Counted from the first letter of the stretch, positions 42,079-53,572 are shown. The stretch is DNA of 64,000 bases from Liopterus haemorrhoidalis (GCA_963971575.1 OZ020611.1:55833381-55897380); one strand, 5' to 3'. Numbers and translations: made by a program. The notes: generated by a model from the letters alone, not told the origin.

Positions 42079-43014
42079 ATGGCAAAGTCTACGAAGCTTA
42101 CTATAAAAAAGGGCTTCTCCGTCAGGTTTATCGATGCGTTAGAGCGCTCTATCAATGAAGCTTTAACCGATCCATCCAAAATTCCTGATGTACGAACTCA
42201 ATTCAAACAACTACCCTCACGTAGGGACACTTATGAAGAGTGTCTACTTGAGCTTATGGCCCTCCCTGAGAATGCGGCCAATCAAGATGACCTGAACCAA
42301 GAGTTTGACGATTTTCAAGTAAGAGTTATGCGCATTACTACAACATGTGAGGCACCCCCATTCAAAGAGGATGCTAACTCCACTCTCGATCGCACTGCTC
42401 AACTCTATTCAGGCTTCTCACAGGCGAGCCAGTCGGCTTGCAAGAATACACATCTACCTAAGTTGAGTATCCCACCATTCAACGGAGACATCGATAATTG
42501 GCAGTCATTCTTCGACCTGTTCAACACTACAATTCATGTCAATGAGACTCTATCACCGGTCCAGAAGTTACAGTACCTTCGGTCTTCTCTGCGAGGCGAA
42601 GCACTGAACCAAATCCAGGATTTGAAGGTAACTGAAGCCAATTACGAGATTGCCTTAAGTATCCTTAAGGAAAACTATCAACGTAACCGTCTCATCTCAA
42701 CTCTTCACGTCCAAGGTATTGTTAACATACCTGCTCTCAAAGACACGACATATGACAGTGTAAATTCATTTGTCTCGACTGTCAAAAGGCATACAGCGTC
42801 CCTCCAAGCCCTTAATGAACCTGTTGAACAATGGGGAAAAATCCTAGCAGTGATTCTCTCAACTAAATTAGAAATGAAGGTACGTAACCGTTTTGAGGAA
42901 GATCTGGATAACAACGAGTTACCAGAACTAGAAACCCTCCTAACGTTCCTGCAAAAATACGTCACATCTCAACAGTGGCAAACACTCTCATCAGAGAAAT
43001 ACACTCCCCCCTAA
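42079..43014 (+). CDS. gag: BEL/Pao gag (capsid region)
   Basis: 311 aa from ATG 42079. After a coiled N-terminal part comes LPKLSIPPFNGDIDNWQSFF and LQYLRSSLRGEALNQI, the characteristic BEL gag domain (DUF1759 type), where L.KL.LP.F.G....W..F is diagnostic. Gag forms the particle. The frame stops at TAA 43012 immediately after a run of six cytosines; the zinc-knuckle region continues in the +1 phase. One extra C therefore looks like the cause. A programmed shift is conceivable, but other BEL elements read through here in one frame. Confidence 0.92.
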   Translation: MAKSTKLTIKKGFSVRFIDALERSINEALTDPSKIPDVRTQFKQLPSRRDTYEECLLELMALPENAANQDDLNQEFDDFQVRVMRITTTCEAPPFKEDANSTLDRTAQLYSGFSQASQSACKNTHLPKLSIPPFNGDIDNWQSFFDLFNTTIHVNETLSPVQKLQYLRSSLRGEALNQIQDLKVTEANYEIALSILKENYQRNRLISTLHVQGIVNIPALKDTTYDSVNSFVSTVKRHTASLQALNEPVEQWGKILAVILSTKLEMKVRNRFEEDLDNNELPELETLLTFLQKYVTSQQWQTLSSEKYTPP

Positions 43015-44290
43015 AGGGAAGTCCTACTTTCGTGAGCGTCCGTCCACGAAACCGACTGAACGAAGAAAAGCCTTCCTGACTACTTCTAACAGATCTCCTA
43101 AATGCCTAGAGTGCAAAGAAGTACACCCTCTGTACTGCTGCACTAAGTTTAAGGATCTGTCCGCCAGTCAGAGGCACCAGCTGATTAAGACAAATAACTA
43201 CTGTTATAATTGTCTAGCCCCTAACCATCGTGCAGAAGGGTGCAACTCCAAAGTCAGCTGTAAAACTTGTCAGCAAAGACATCATACTTTGCTTCACCTA
43301 AACGAACCTACGAAGCCCGTAAGAGAAAATAATTACCAGAAGGCTCGTTATTCTTCTCAACTTACTGCTTCGGGATCTAATCCACGTCTCGACGATCCGC
43401 AGCAAGTAAGCCAGTCCTCCAAGAAACTTGTAAGCTCTACAAGTGTCAGGACAAACAGCTCTTCTAAGATTTCATCCGTTTTATTGAGTACAGCAATCGT
43501 ATTTATTCAAGACTCACGTAAAAAATGGATTGAAGTCAGAGCTCTACTGGACAGCGGCAGCGAGATCAGCCTTATCACGGAAGGCTGTAGAACCAGGATC
43601 GGCCTGAAACGAAGACCGACGAATTGTACCATATCAGGAGTCTCAGATGTAGAATTAGAAAGAGTTAAGGGAATTGTTACTTGCAACTTCCGACCACGCG
43701 ACCGTCAAACTAACTTCTCCGTTAACGCACTGGTCGTCAACTCTATTGCACCTCAACTGCCTACTCAAGGATTCGACAGATTAACTACATCCGCCCTGGA
43801 AAGTACACTACATCTCGCAGATCCAACTTATTACATACCTGGACCCATAGATATGTTGTTAGGGGCCGATGTATTTTTCTCCCTGACCAAGGGAACCTCC
43901 CTCAAACTACCAGAGGGTCCTCATGCCGTAGAAACTACCCTAGGCTGGGTAATTTCTGGACCTGTATCTACTACAGGCAACCACGCAGATTGCAACTCAT
44001 TTAATTCGTTTCACCTTAGCGTAGATGAAAAAATTTCTAATACGTTGCACAAATTTTGGGAACTTGAAGAAGTTCCAACAGCCAAACCTGTTTACTCTGA
44101 CGAAGAACTTCGTGCGGAAAAGATTTTTAAAGAAGAACATACGCGAAACTCCGATGGCAGGTACACAGTGCCACTTATCTTCCGAGGCAGTACTCCAGAC
44201 CTGAAGGGATCCTTTGCTCCCGCTCTTGCGTGCTACAAGTCACTTAGGGCCGACTCAGTCGTAATGAGGCTCTTCGCAAGGCATATGTAG
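43007..44290 (+). CDS. pol: BEL/Pao zinc knuckles and aspartic protease
   Basis: From the C run the new phase reads KGKSYFRERPSTKPTERRKA, then the BEL zinc region (CLECKEVHPLYCCTKFKDLS, then YCYNCLAPNHRAEGCNSKVS and CKTCQQRHH). Next is the protease with RALLDSGSEISLI and, near the end, the GADVFF flap-like segment and TTLGWVISGP. It finishes at TAG 44288 after a phase change near 44245, where the proper continuation RLSRNEALRKAYVEFM is in another frame. The first ATG of this frame is 43289, but biologically it continues gag. Confidence 0.9.
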   Translation, partial: PPKGKSYFRERPSTKPTERRKAFLTTSNRSPKCLECKEVHPLYCCTKFKDLSASQRHQLIKTNNYCYNCLAPNHRAEGCNSKVSCKTCQQRHHTLLHLNEPTKPVRENNYQKARYSSQLTASGSNPRLDDPQQVSQSSKKLVSSTSVRTNSSSKISSVLLSTAIVFIQDSRKKWIEVRALLDSGSEISLITEGCRTRIGLKRRPTNCTISGVSDVELERVKGIVTCNFRPRDRQTNFSVNALVVNSIAPQLPTQGFDRLTTSALESTLHLADPTYYIPGPIDMLLGADVFFSLTKGTSLKLPEGPHAVETTLGWVISGPVSTTGNHADCNSFNSFHLSVDEKISNTLHKFWELEEVPTAKPVYSDEELRAEKIFKEEHTRNSDGRYTVPLIFRGSTPDLKGSFAPALACYKSLRADSVVMRLFARHM

Positions 44291-44295
44291 AGTTC

Positions 44296-46536
44296 ATGGA
44301 AGACTATCACAAAGCAGGGCGCATGTCACTGCTTAAATTTAATTCTAACAACCAGAATTCTGGATACTTCATTCCTCACCACTGTGTCGTCAAAAATAGT
44401 GGACCGACCATGAAGTTGAGGGTGGTGTTCAACGCCTCCAAGCCCTCCGCAGATGGAACTTCTTTAAATAACACACTATTGTCCGGACCGCCACTCCAAC
44501 CGGACTTAGCAAAGGTTGTGATGAAACAGCGATTGTATCCTATTTTGATAGCTGCGGACATACGTCAAATGTTCCGTCAAATCTTAGTACCTGATCACCA
44601 TAGGCGCTATCAAAAAATTCTTTGGGACGATTTATCAGCAACTCCTAAAATCTTCGAACTGAACACAGTAACTTACGGAACTACGTGTGCACCATTCGTC
44701 GCGATACGTACTCTTCATCAATTGGCTATGGACGAAGGCGACAGTTACCCATTAGCGGCCGCCGCCCTCAAATCCATCACTTTTGTAGATGACATCATCA
44801 CAGGCGCAGATAATCTTTCTGACGCCCGCCTGTTGAAGAGCCAACTCATCAAACTTTTGGCAACGGCAGGAATGGAACTACGGAAGTGGGCAAGTAACTG
44901 TGAAGAAGTACTGGAGGATCTCCCTCCTGATTATTGTCAGTTTGACAGTAACCTGAAACTTGATCCTGATCATCAAGTGAAAATACTAGGCGTCATGTGG
45001 GATCCTTCCGCCGACGCCTTCGTATATCATCTTCAGTTGCCGGAGTCGAAGCTCACCAAACGACAGCTATTATCTGAAGCCGCCAGGATCTTTGATCCTC
45101 TCGGTTGGCTGGCTCCCACTACTATCGTCCCCAAGATGATTCTCCAAACTCTCTGGAAAAAAGGTCTTGATTGGGATGAACCTCTCCCAGATTCGGTACG
45201 TCTCCAATGGCAGAACTACAAATCACAACTCCCTGCGGTTAAAGACATCTCCATACCCAGGTGGATTCCCGTTGCTGACAGCACGATCGATTTAATCGGA
45301 TTCTGCGACGCTTCCGAGAAGGGATACGCAGCCGTCGTATACATCGTTTCCAGATCCGACAAAATAACTACATCATTAGTAATGGGAAAGACTAAAGTAG
45401 CACCGATTAAACAAGTATCTCTCCCGAGATTAGAATTGTGCGCTGCTTACTTGCTCGCACAACTAATAGACTATATTAGAACTACACTGTCTGTTGTATT
45501 CAACAAATCATATTTGTGGACAGATTCTACTGTCACACTATGCTGGATACAATCACCGTCCTACAAATGGAAAACATTTGTCGCCAATAGAGTGGCACAA
45601 ATTATAGAGCTCACTCAAGTTGAAGACTGGCATTACATACGATCACAGGACAATCCTGCTGATTGTGCCTCCAGAGGACTGCTTCCTACCGAACTAGTTG
45701 ACCATTCACTTTGGTGGAATGGACCGCCATGGCTCCAGCAACCTACCTATGAATGGCCTTTGATCTCTTCTACAACTAGTGCGTCATCTGAAGACGCAGT
45801 TTCACAAGAAGCCAAGGTTATCGTTTGTCTAGTACGCGACAATCACACTGAAAACGATATTTTTCAGAGGCACTCATCATTCAACACGCTGTTACGATCA
45901 ACTACATGGTGCCTACGTTTTGCACATAATTGTCGCAACAGTCAGAATAAGATCATCGGTCCAATCTCCGCGGAAGAATTGTTCAAAACTCAACTCCTGC
46001 TTGTACGCCTGGTACAGCACGAGTCTTATGAGGACCAAATCGAGCTGCTTCGGGAAAACAAGACTGTTTCCAAGTCGCTCAGAAAGCTGAACCCCTTCCT
46101 CGACCAGTCCAATACATTAAGAGTGGGTGGTAGGCTTGAGAACGCCGAGAGGACATTTTGTCGCAAACATCCTATCCTCATACCGGCAAATCATCCATTT
46201 ACTAAGCTATTAGTAATGTATTATCACAAGAAGTATCTGCATGCAACGTCTAGGACACTGCAAGCCATTATCGAGCGCTCCTTTTGGATAGTAGGAGCCC
46301 GAAATCTTATAAGGTATTTGTGCAGTAAATGCGTAGACTGTTTCCGCAATAAACCGACCATTCGCAATCCGCTAATGGGTGACTTACCACATCACCGTGT
46401 AACTCCGCAGAAACCATTTTCCGTCGTAGGCACCGACTATGGTGGTCCATTTCTCGTCACGCCCGTACGTGGTAGAGGTCACACTACTTCTAAGGCATAT
46501 CTGTGTTTGTTCATCTGTTTCTCGCTGTACATTTAG
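44296..46536 (+). CDS. pol: BEL/Pao RT, RNase H and integrase start
   Basis: 746 aa. RT: YFIPHHCVVK, KLRVVFNASKPS, AADIRQMFRQI, the catalytic FVDDIITGAD (about residue 165), then KILGVMWDP and the BEL-typical RIFDPLGWLAP. RNase H: FCDASEKGYAAVVYI, with WTDST and the AD.ASRG motif (NPADCASRG). Integrase: HH-CC zinc domain (HATSRTLQAI then CSKCVDCFR), and the first DDE aspartate in GTDYGGPF near residue 715. The frame is lost at about 46515; the next bases make sense as AVHLELASDLTTEKFLLAFQ in another phase. Confidence 0.93.
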   Translation: MEDYHKAGRMSLLKFNSNNQNSGYFIPHHCVVKNSGPTMKLRVVFNASKPSADGTSLNNTLLSGPPLQPDLAKVVMKQRLYPILIAADIRQMFRQILVPDHHRRYQKILWDDLSATPKIFELNTVTYGTTCAPFVAIRTLHQLAMDEGDSYPLAAAALKSITFVDDIITGADNLSDARLLKSQLIKLLATAGMELRKWASNCEEVLEDLPPDYCQFDSNLKLDPDHQVKILGVMWDPSADAFVYHLQLPESKLTKRQLLSEAARIFDPLGWLAPTTIVPKMILQTLWKKGLDWDEPLPDSVRLQWQNYKSQLPAVKDISIPRWIPVADSTIDLIGFCDASEKGYAAVVYIVSRSDKITTSLVMGKTKVAPIKQVSLPRLELCAAYLLAQLIDYIRTTLSVVFNKSYLWTDSTVTLCWIQSPSYKWKTFVANRVAQIIELTQVEDWHYIRSQDNPADCASRGLLPTELVDHSLWWNGPPWLQQPTYEWPLISSTTSASSEDAVSQEAKVIVCLVRDNHTENDIFQRHSSFNTLLRSTTWCLRFAHNCRNSQNKIIGPISAEELFKTQLLLVRLVQHESYEDQIELLRENKTVSKSLRKLNPFLDQSNTLRVGGRLENAERTFCRKHPILIPANHPFTKLLVMYYHKKYLHATSRTLQAIIERSFWIVGARNLIRYLCSKCVDCFRNKPTIRNPLMGDLPHHRVTPQKPFSVVGTDYGGPFLVTPVRGRGHTTSKAYLCLFICFSLYI

Positions 46537-46616
46537 AGCTAGCTTCGGACTTAACTACTGAGAAGTTCTTGCTAGCCTTCCAGCGATTAATCGCCCGTTG
46601 AGGCAGATACTCCCAC

Positions 46617-47336
46617 GTGTATAGCGACGGAGGGACTAATTTTGTTGGCGCCAAAAGTTACTTCACGGATCTTCAAAGGTTCGTTAATTCGTCAACATAC
46701 AACGACTACCTGGCAAACAAATTGGCGGATGACGGAATACAGTGGCACATCAACCCACCATCAGCTCCACACTTCGGAGGCTTGGAAGCTGCCATTAAGT
46801 CGGTAAAGTTCCACTTGAACAGAGTTATCGGCCAGCAGATCCTCACTTACGAGGAGATGGCCACAGTCTTCTGTCAAATTGAGGCCATACTCAACTCGAG
46901 ACCATTATGTCCTGCAACTTCAGATCCTGATGACTGCGAAGCACTTACGCCCAGCCACTTCTTAACCTATGAACCAGCAGTTACCCTGCCGGAACCCAAT
47001 TCGAGTCGTGACTCTCTCACGCACTCAGCAAGATGGAAAATGGTTCAACACATATCTCAAGACTTTTGGCATCGCTGGAATAACGAATACTTAAATACTC
47101 TACAACAGCGCCAAAAGTGGACCAAACCATCACCACAGCTCCAAATGGACCAACTAGTCCTCATCAAAGACAACTGCCTGCCTCCCCTTCAATGGAAGCT
47201 AGGGAGAGTTGTCTCAGTTACCCCAGGCAAGGACGGAGTAATACGAGTCGCTACCGTCAAAACCGCCAAGGGAACTTTTGTCAGGCCAGTAGTTAAACTG
47301 GCCCCATTACCGTTCGGCCCTCTTGCCGAGCGTTGA
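46617..47336 (+). CDS. pol: BEL/Pao integrase C-terminus and DUF5641-type domain
   Basis: Frame after TGA 46599 (RLIAR, stop, GRYSHVYSDGG), where a CGA-to-TGA change probably made the stop. It contains the second and third catalytic residues (SDGGTNFVGA; INPPSAPHFGGLEAAIKSVK with the Glu). It ends with the BEL C-terminal domain (WKLGRVVSVTPGKDGVIRVA, VRPVVKLAPLP), which in BEL/Pao replaces the chromodomain or GPY/F module of gypsy. Natural stop at 47334. Confidence 0.92.
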   Translation: MYSDGGTNFVGAKSYFTDLQRFVNSSTYNDYLANKLADDGIQWHINPPSAPHFGGLEAAIKSVKFHLNRVIGQQILTYEEMATVFCQIEAILNSRPLCPATSDPDDCEALTPSHFLTYEPAVTLPEPNSSRDSLTHSARWKMVQHISQDFWHRWNNEYLNTLQQRQKWTKPSPQLQMDQLVLIKDNCLPPLQWKLGRVVSVTPGKDGVIRVATVKTAKGTFVRPVVKLAPLPFGPLAER

Positions 47337-48008
47337 CCGCTTATTCTTTGTTTCTCCACGGTTTAAGACATTCGTTTTGGCCGGCGGAATGTCGCGCCCG
47401 TAAGGCCGCTATATTTATTAAATTAAATTTTCTTAATTTAATTTAAAAACATCAAAACTTTTGATGTTTTTAAAAAATGTTGAATGCCGCTACTTGCAAG
47501 ATTCAACATTATACAACTCATTAATCCACTGTTACTGACCTGCTCAGAGTGTGAACAATTCGCTGTGAATTTATAATATTTTACATTTTCTTAATTAAAA
47601 TACGCGTCTATCGCGAGTTTAGTGATATTACACCTGCTGTTTATCGTTAAATATTAATTGTGAGTGTGAAATCAATCTAGGATCTATTCCGAAGAACCCA
47701 AGGACCTGTTTTTTGGGACCAACCGGTGCCACATACGTAAAATTGGAATAAATATTCTACATATTTATTAAGAATACATCTAATGTAAGTCTGTTCCGAT
47801 TTTACATATAGTTTAATTCATTGTTTAATTAATATATATTTTTGTTGCAATTTAAATTCTATTTTGTTATCGCCTCTGTGCGATTTTGTATTTTCTTTGT
47901 TCACACACGCTGATCTCCTGATCACGTGTGCTGATTTAATTTCAATTTAAATTTAACATTTAAGATCATTTTTGTAATTGTTAATTTGTTATTATCAGTG
48001 TATTTTTA

Positions 48009-48135
48009 CTTGCCCGACCTTAATATATAAGGGGCAAGTATTGTAATCGCGAAAATTTTCGATGTCGAGATTTTGACGGATGACCACGTTTCATGGTCCA
48101 GGGAATCCAAAAAACCTATTTTCGAAGTGCCGTCC

Positions 48136-48184
<49 letters not shown>

Positions 48185-48719
48185 TGTCTGTGTGTATACA
48201 CGATAACTCAAAAACGGTTTAACTTAAAGAGTTCGTTCTGGTACTAAAAAATTCTCCTATTAAATAGGAAGAACCCTATTGTTTTTTATGAAAATCGGTT
48301 GACTAGAAATGGGAGTTTACTCGTGTCGATTTTAATATTTTTGCGAATATTTAGCAACAGAAAAATATTTCGAAAAAATTTATTGAACAAAAGTTACTAT
48401 AAATGCAATAACTAATAACTTTTATTTGACACGTTTTTTGATAAAACGAAAAATTTCGAAAATTTTTTGTAAAATTATTTAAAATTTTTCCAAGTCTCAA
48501 TTTTTTCATACTTATATGTAACGTTTCCATGGTCATGATAATTAATTCGTAACTAGTAAAGCAAGCCTTGGACAAAAATTTGTATAGAACATAATTTGAT
48601 GTATTTTTGAAGATTTATCTAAATATTTAAATTTTTTTTTTTTTTAGTTTATTTTTTTTTTAAATATTTTTTTTTATAGGAGGGCAAGTCTAGCGGAGGT
48701 TTCCTTTCGCCACTGGTTT
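48009..48719 (+). mobile_element. 711-bp insertion in the BEL 3' LTR
   Basis: Absent from the 5' LTR, so its borders are directly visible. It begins ACTTGCCCGACCTTAATATA and ends AGGGCAAGTCTAGCGGAGGT then TTCCTTTCGCCACTGG. A GGGGCAAGT close to the start and GGGCAAGT close to the end are direct copies. It contains a (GT)n run and CGATAACTCAAAAACGG. A diverged copy lies inverted at 49490-49990. No protein frame. Only TT is a possible target duplication, so the class is unresolved. Confidence 0.85.
48137..48184. repeat. (GT)n microsatellite
   Basis: About 23 GT units inside the 711-bp insertion, ending in TCTGTCTGTGTG. Confidence 0.95.
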
Positions 48720-49489
48720 ATATTGTATTTGTGGTACTGTATTTCATTTATGTGGTACGTCCACCGTGTTGAGCATCGTTCTCCGCATTTTGTCGCTTGG
48801 CTAGGGTTTTCAGAGACGTCGTGGGATTTTAGGTTTGGTTCCTCCATAGCCATTACTTGTGGGCCTAGGATTTTACCCGTCTCCACCCCAGCTTAGGGCT
48901 TCCATTACCCTTGTGTAGTCTCCTAGAGTTGCCCCTAGGAGCAGAAGAGTTTTTTATCCCCTCTCCTTTCCTCTAGGTCGTCCGTGTCTTCCTCTGCGGC
49001 TCAACTCGGTGCGTTTGTGTCACATAACTCCGTATATCTTTCTATATTCCAGCCTTCTGCTGGTGGTCCTTCGAGGTGTCCGCCGCGAAGACCATTTGTG
49101 TGACTGTCTGGTCACCCTACCTTACTTAGGCGGGGAGCGGGCGCCACAGATATAATAATCCATTTTTACTAAAATACAATACTAGAATAAACCTTTGTGA
49201 GAAGTTCTTGTTCAGATAGATTTTTTTTACAAAAAAATCCCCTTTTACAAATTTTGTCCTACACCTCATAAACCATAACATAAATATATATCATAACATA
49301 AATATCAAACTGCTAAATCAATGAAAGGACAATGTTGTGAACTTGGATAGTACAAGCAGAAATTTTTATTATATTATTTTTTTGACAAATATCCTATTTT
49401 CGCACCATTGAGAAAATACATATAATTTTTTAATTTCATGTTCAGTATTAAATGAAAAATCCCAGTACCTAAATATTTCGACATAAATT

Positions 49490-49990
49490 TTGTACGGGTT
49501 TATAATCAAAATATTACTATTAAACTAATTTTTTGCATGTGTCATGCAGTGCAGGAACAAAAAATCAGCTGTGGCCACCACAGGACCAACCGCAATCACA
49601 AAATACTTGTTTAATTTATGCTGCTTTATCAAAAAATGTCTCAAATAAAAGTTGTTAGTTATTGCTTTTATAGCAACTTTTGCTAAATACATGTTTTCGA
49701 AATATTTCTCTGTTGTGAAATATTCGCAAAAATCTTAAAATTTGATACTCGTGCCATTGATGTCAAAAGCTTAAATATAAAGTATCATAAAAATCCTTTT
49801 AACCGAATTTGCTCTGCACGTTTACACGGAAAGACATTCAGACAGACAGACAAACAAAACGACAGACATCGTGCTAAAAATAGTCAACACGTTATGTAGG
49901 GACCTCAATTCGTCGAGATCCATCGAAATCTCAAAATGTTAAAATCGGTATCATCACAATACCTCCCTTATATATGTTGGCGGTCGGTAA
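49490..49990 (-). repeat. Inverted, diverged copy of the 711-bp insertion family
   Basis: On the minus strand TTTTTGCGAATATTTCACAA, TATTTCGAAAACATG, AGCAATAACTAACAACTTTT and AAGTTGCTATAA follow the 48340-48440 sequence. The right border (CTTATATATGTTGG region) matches the inverted start of that element. It adds a GACAGACAGAC run. Confidence 0.75.
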
Positions 49991-51850
49991 AAATGGGAAA
50001 GGCGGACGCTATAGTGCTGGGAATACATAGGGTTGGGAATAGTAGGGATAGATTATATCAACAAGAATTTAACATGTATAGAAGTAAATTGAAACGACTT
50101 TTTTCTACGCCTGGTAAAAAATTAAGAAATCCTGTAGATAATGGATACTGTTCGAGAAATGCTTCATTACATAAAGAAGTGAAAATTTAAATATCTTGGT
50201 TACAAAATGAGAGAAATGAGGTATGAACTGCAACATTTATCATTCGGGGAAACATACTAGGTGGCTCGGGTGCACGTGTATAAATAGATTCCGATCTGTT
50301 ATGTCAAAAGCCAAGAAGACTGCCAGCCTTTGAAATGAGGTGGTAGAGAAAAAGAAGAAGTACTCGATAGAAAGAGTTTTATCACAGAGCCGCAGTAACT
50401 CCTAAGTAATAAAGTTAAATAAAAATAATAATTTTAAATCCGAATTTTATTCAAAGGAAAAGAACTACGACATACATTATTTTATTTGAAATATATATGA
50501 TAAAAACAGAATAAATAAGCACCATATAATCTTTATTTCGTTTAACGAAAAAATCTAAAACATCAAAGTAAAAATTTCCTTTAAAATTTTTGTCTTGCAA
50601 TCCAATATTTGCTTAAACCGATTTAGGATTTCATTCTTCTATTCAATACTCTATATTTTAAGTCCTTTTTGAAAGTATCTTTCTGGGATAAAACAAAAAA
50701 TTTCAATCAACAAGCAGTTAATTTAAATCTTGGATTATTTATTAGTACACCAGAACCAGCAATTCGTTATATTACGTCATATTTTAAATGAAAAACAGAG
50801 TGGCGAAAAATTTACTTTTTTTTTCATTTATTTTACAACCTATTATTGCTCTTTACTCTTTTATTTCAGTAAAATGTACTTGCTAAAATCATACTTAGTT
50901 CGTGTTCGATAATAATTTCGAAATTTTATTACTTTTAGGATATTAGTTGTGACGTATTTATATCGTAACTGTCTGGAACGCCACTTAAATTATAAAACTA
51001 TAATAGAACCCTAACCTTAAGTTTAAAGTTTAAGAACCGGAACCGCTACCACAACCTGGATATTTTGGAAATTTTGACATACATTTATAAGAACGTTACT
51101 ACGACAGTTATATTATAGTGCCAGTCACTAGCACAATGGTTATATATTTTTTTGTGACCTTTAACGATGGTTAACTCGTGAGCAGTTTTTATAAAAAATA
51201 TGAGAAGAAGCAAAAAAAATAAATAAATAAATAAATAAAATAAAAATAATAAAATAATAAAATCAATCAATACAAATAAGAAAAAAGAAAAATATCGGTT
51301 ATTATGTATGTTATAGAATTAATTTGATATTTATTAGTACTTCATTAATTAAAGAATGCAATTCATTACTTACTTACAACAAGTTGGGATGCAGGTCGCT
51401 GTTGGGAAATACCCGTAATACATTTGCAGTAGGGCACAGGGGCATAGCCAGATTTTTTATTGGAAGGAGTTAAAAAAATTTTGAAAATGTACTTCTTAAC
51501 TGTTTTATAAATGAAATGTACAGGTATAATTATTTATTATTGAAGTTAGATGTGAATAATAATAATGATATTAATAAATTAATAAGTAATACAGTAAAAA
51601 AAGCAAGTAGCAAAATAAAAATGATAGTTTTTATTGCGTTACTGTATATTGTATAGTGAAGAAAATTTTTTTATTTTAATATAATTATGTGTTAAATAAT
51701 TATGTTCTGAATGTACCTACCAACTTTTTAAAATTTTATTAAATAATAAGTTTGTCTCATTCTCGACTATGGCCGGACAGCAGGTAATAATAAAAAAGTA
51801 TACCTACATTTGGACGATCCATAGATTAGTTTATAATGAATTGAGGTTAT
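49991..51850. other. No gene recognised
   Basis: Frame 49936-50190 (84 aa) has no known domain. The region also holds (AAAT)n near 51219-51250, and at 51437 GGGGCATAGCCAGATTTTTT, similar to common insect element ends. The rest is AT-rich. Confidence 0.5.
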
Positions 51851-51869
51851 TATTTGTCTAATATCATAT

Positions 51870-52500
51870 TAGAATTAGTAATAAAATATGTTGAACTTCA
51901 TTGTATTTCTTTAACATGTGTAATTTTTAATAAAATAAGACTAACGTTAAGAAAACAGTTTTTGCCTTTGTTGAATATTTGTAAAACACTAAAAGCAAAT
52001 AACCACTTCGATCACTTGAATCGCTTTGAATATTGCTCCGTAGTATGGGTTCCAATTTATGACGTCCAAAGAATTTTTTGGAAAAGATCCAGCACAAATT
52101 CCTTAAATTCATTTAATTTAATGTCATGGGATCTTTACCTCCTCCTGAACATTCTTATTACTCCCTACTCCAAATATTTTCCGCCGAACCCTTATACAAA
52201 TACCGTGAGATCAATTTATTGTCATTTAAAAAATATATATATATCTAGTAGAATTGATGATCCTGCACTTCTTCAACTTTAAAATTTTCCCCCGCGCCCA
52301 TTCTCGCAACCCACTACTTTTTATCTACCGCATGCTCGTACTAACCTCTTTCTTAAGTCTGCAATTAACCGTATGTGTTCAAGTCATCACACAGATATCC
52401 TATACATTGATCTATTTTAGTATTCATTTCTAATTTTTTAATTTTGTTATCTTAGTGTCTCAGTTCCTATGTTACTCAGTTGACATTGAAACTCCTATTT
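51870..52500 (+). pseudogene. Jockey/CR1-like RT C-terminal fragment
   Basis: The frame 51854-52282 contains FEYCSVVWVPIYDVQRI, the conserved (L)EYCSVVW.P segment after RT; in the next phase comes IQHKFLKFI. Further on, across phases, PHARTNLFLKSAINRMCSS gives the terminal RT.K...N..C pattern. At least three frameshifts. The 3' part fades into T-rich sequence by about 52,700. Confidence 0.7.
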
Positions 52501-52504
52501 CTAC

Positions 52505-53236
52505 TTTTAATTTAAATTTTATATTGTTTATTTATTTTTAATTTTTTATTTATTGTCTTTATTTTTGTTATTATTGTTCAATTACCTTATATTCTGTTAC
52601 CTTATTATTTATCTTTTGCATTTTGTTGTTCCATATTTTATTTTATATGCATGTTCTTTTTTGTATTTTATGTATTATTAGACTTAAAATACTACTTATA
52701 TTATACAGTATTATTTTAAATCTGTTACTATTACCTTTCCTTATTTGGATTATTTCCGTAGAAAGAAATAATTTGCTTCGTCTGGTATGAAAAACGAACT
52801 TTACAAGAAAAGATTTTTACAATATGTAGTTTCGTATGATGATGATAACATAGCAGAACATTCATAAGATTTACAGAAGTTCAATCTCATAAAAGCAGTT
52901 TACAACATAAAGAATGTTTGGGGACACAATCAAGATGACATAACAGAGATGAAAATAAACGTTAAGGTACTTACATGGAGTGACTACATGTTTTGTACTT
53001 TTTTTTTTGAAAAATAAATAAATCTACAAAAAGCAAACACAAAAAATTACTGTCGCCAATTCGGATAAACTGGATTTATCGTTCTAATCAAAAACTATAT
53101 TCGGCCAGATTGTTGGAGTTGTACTATTGTAGCGAACCCAGTACGTTACTTTACAACGTCCCATTTAATGTCCACTAGGTAGCGAGCCTGTGATGTTTTA
53201 TAAAGTCTAATCTCAAACTGAAATGAGATTTCTGAC
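52505..53236. other. No gene recognised
   Basis: T-rich sequence, probably the 3' end of the preceding retroelement and unrelated DNA. No frame with a domain. Confidence 0.45.
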
Positions 53237-53572
53237 TTAGGCTACGGTTACAGTGGAAGCGTGTTCGCCCGAACAGTAAGTCGCTCGTACTCGCCCGCAT
53301 TCGCGCGACTGATAAAAGCGTGTAGAAATACACAGGTTTTTAGGTACTGTAGAAGCTTATCAATCGCGCGAACTACGCTCGTACTCGCCCGCATTCGAGC
53401 GACTATTTCTAGCGTGTAGAAGTACACATCTGTGTATTGTAAATCGCCCGAATAGCTGAATTCAAAATTGTTTGTTTTGTTCGCGCGAGTATGCGTTCTA
53501 CCTACAGTTCTTATCTCCGTACAGTCAGTCCACTTGTTTTACTTGCTCTGTGGTACAGTCTGTGTCTACAAA

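Larger units (their letters stand above)
40179..49148 (+). mobile_element. BEL/Pao LTR retrotransposon, nearly complete
   Basis: 5' LTR 40179-41226 and 3' LTR 47390-49148 (1,048 bp once its 711-bp insertion is removed). A perfect 5-bp target duplication GATAT lies at 40174-40178 and 49149-49153. Primer site, gag, zinc knuckles, protease, RT, RNase H, integrase and the BEL-specific C-terminal domain are all present in order. Three frameshifts (about 43009, 44245, 46515) and one nonsense codon (TGA 46599) break the single polyprotein. The LTRs differ at only about five positions outside the insertion, so insertion was fairly recent. Confidence 0.95.
47390..49148 (+). repeat. BEL/Pao 3' LTR with internal insertion
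   Basis: Collinear with 40179-41226 except for 711 extra bp after GTGTATTTTT (about 48009). A short purine stretch (CCGGCGGAA) precedes it as the polypurine tract. Confidence 0.94.

Noticed and set aside
48009..48719. Helitron as the class of the BEL LTR insertion
   Set aside because: It does not start with TC, does not end in CTRR after a hairpin, and was not inserted between A and T.
49936..50190. 84-aa ORF as a possible small gene
   Set aside because: No recognisable domain; its start lies within the inverted copy of the 711-bp repeat.
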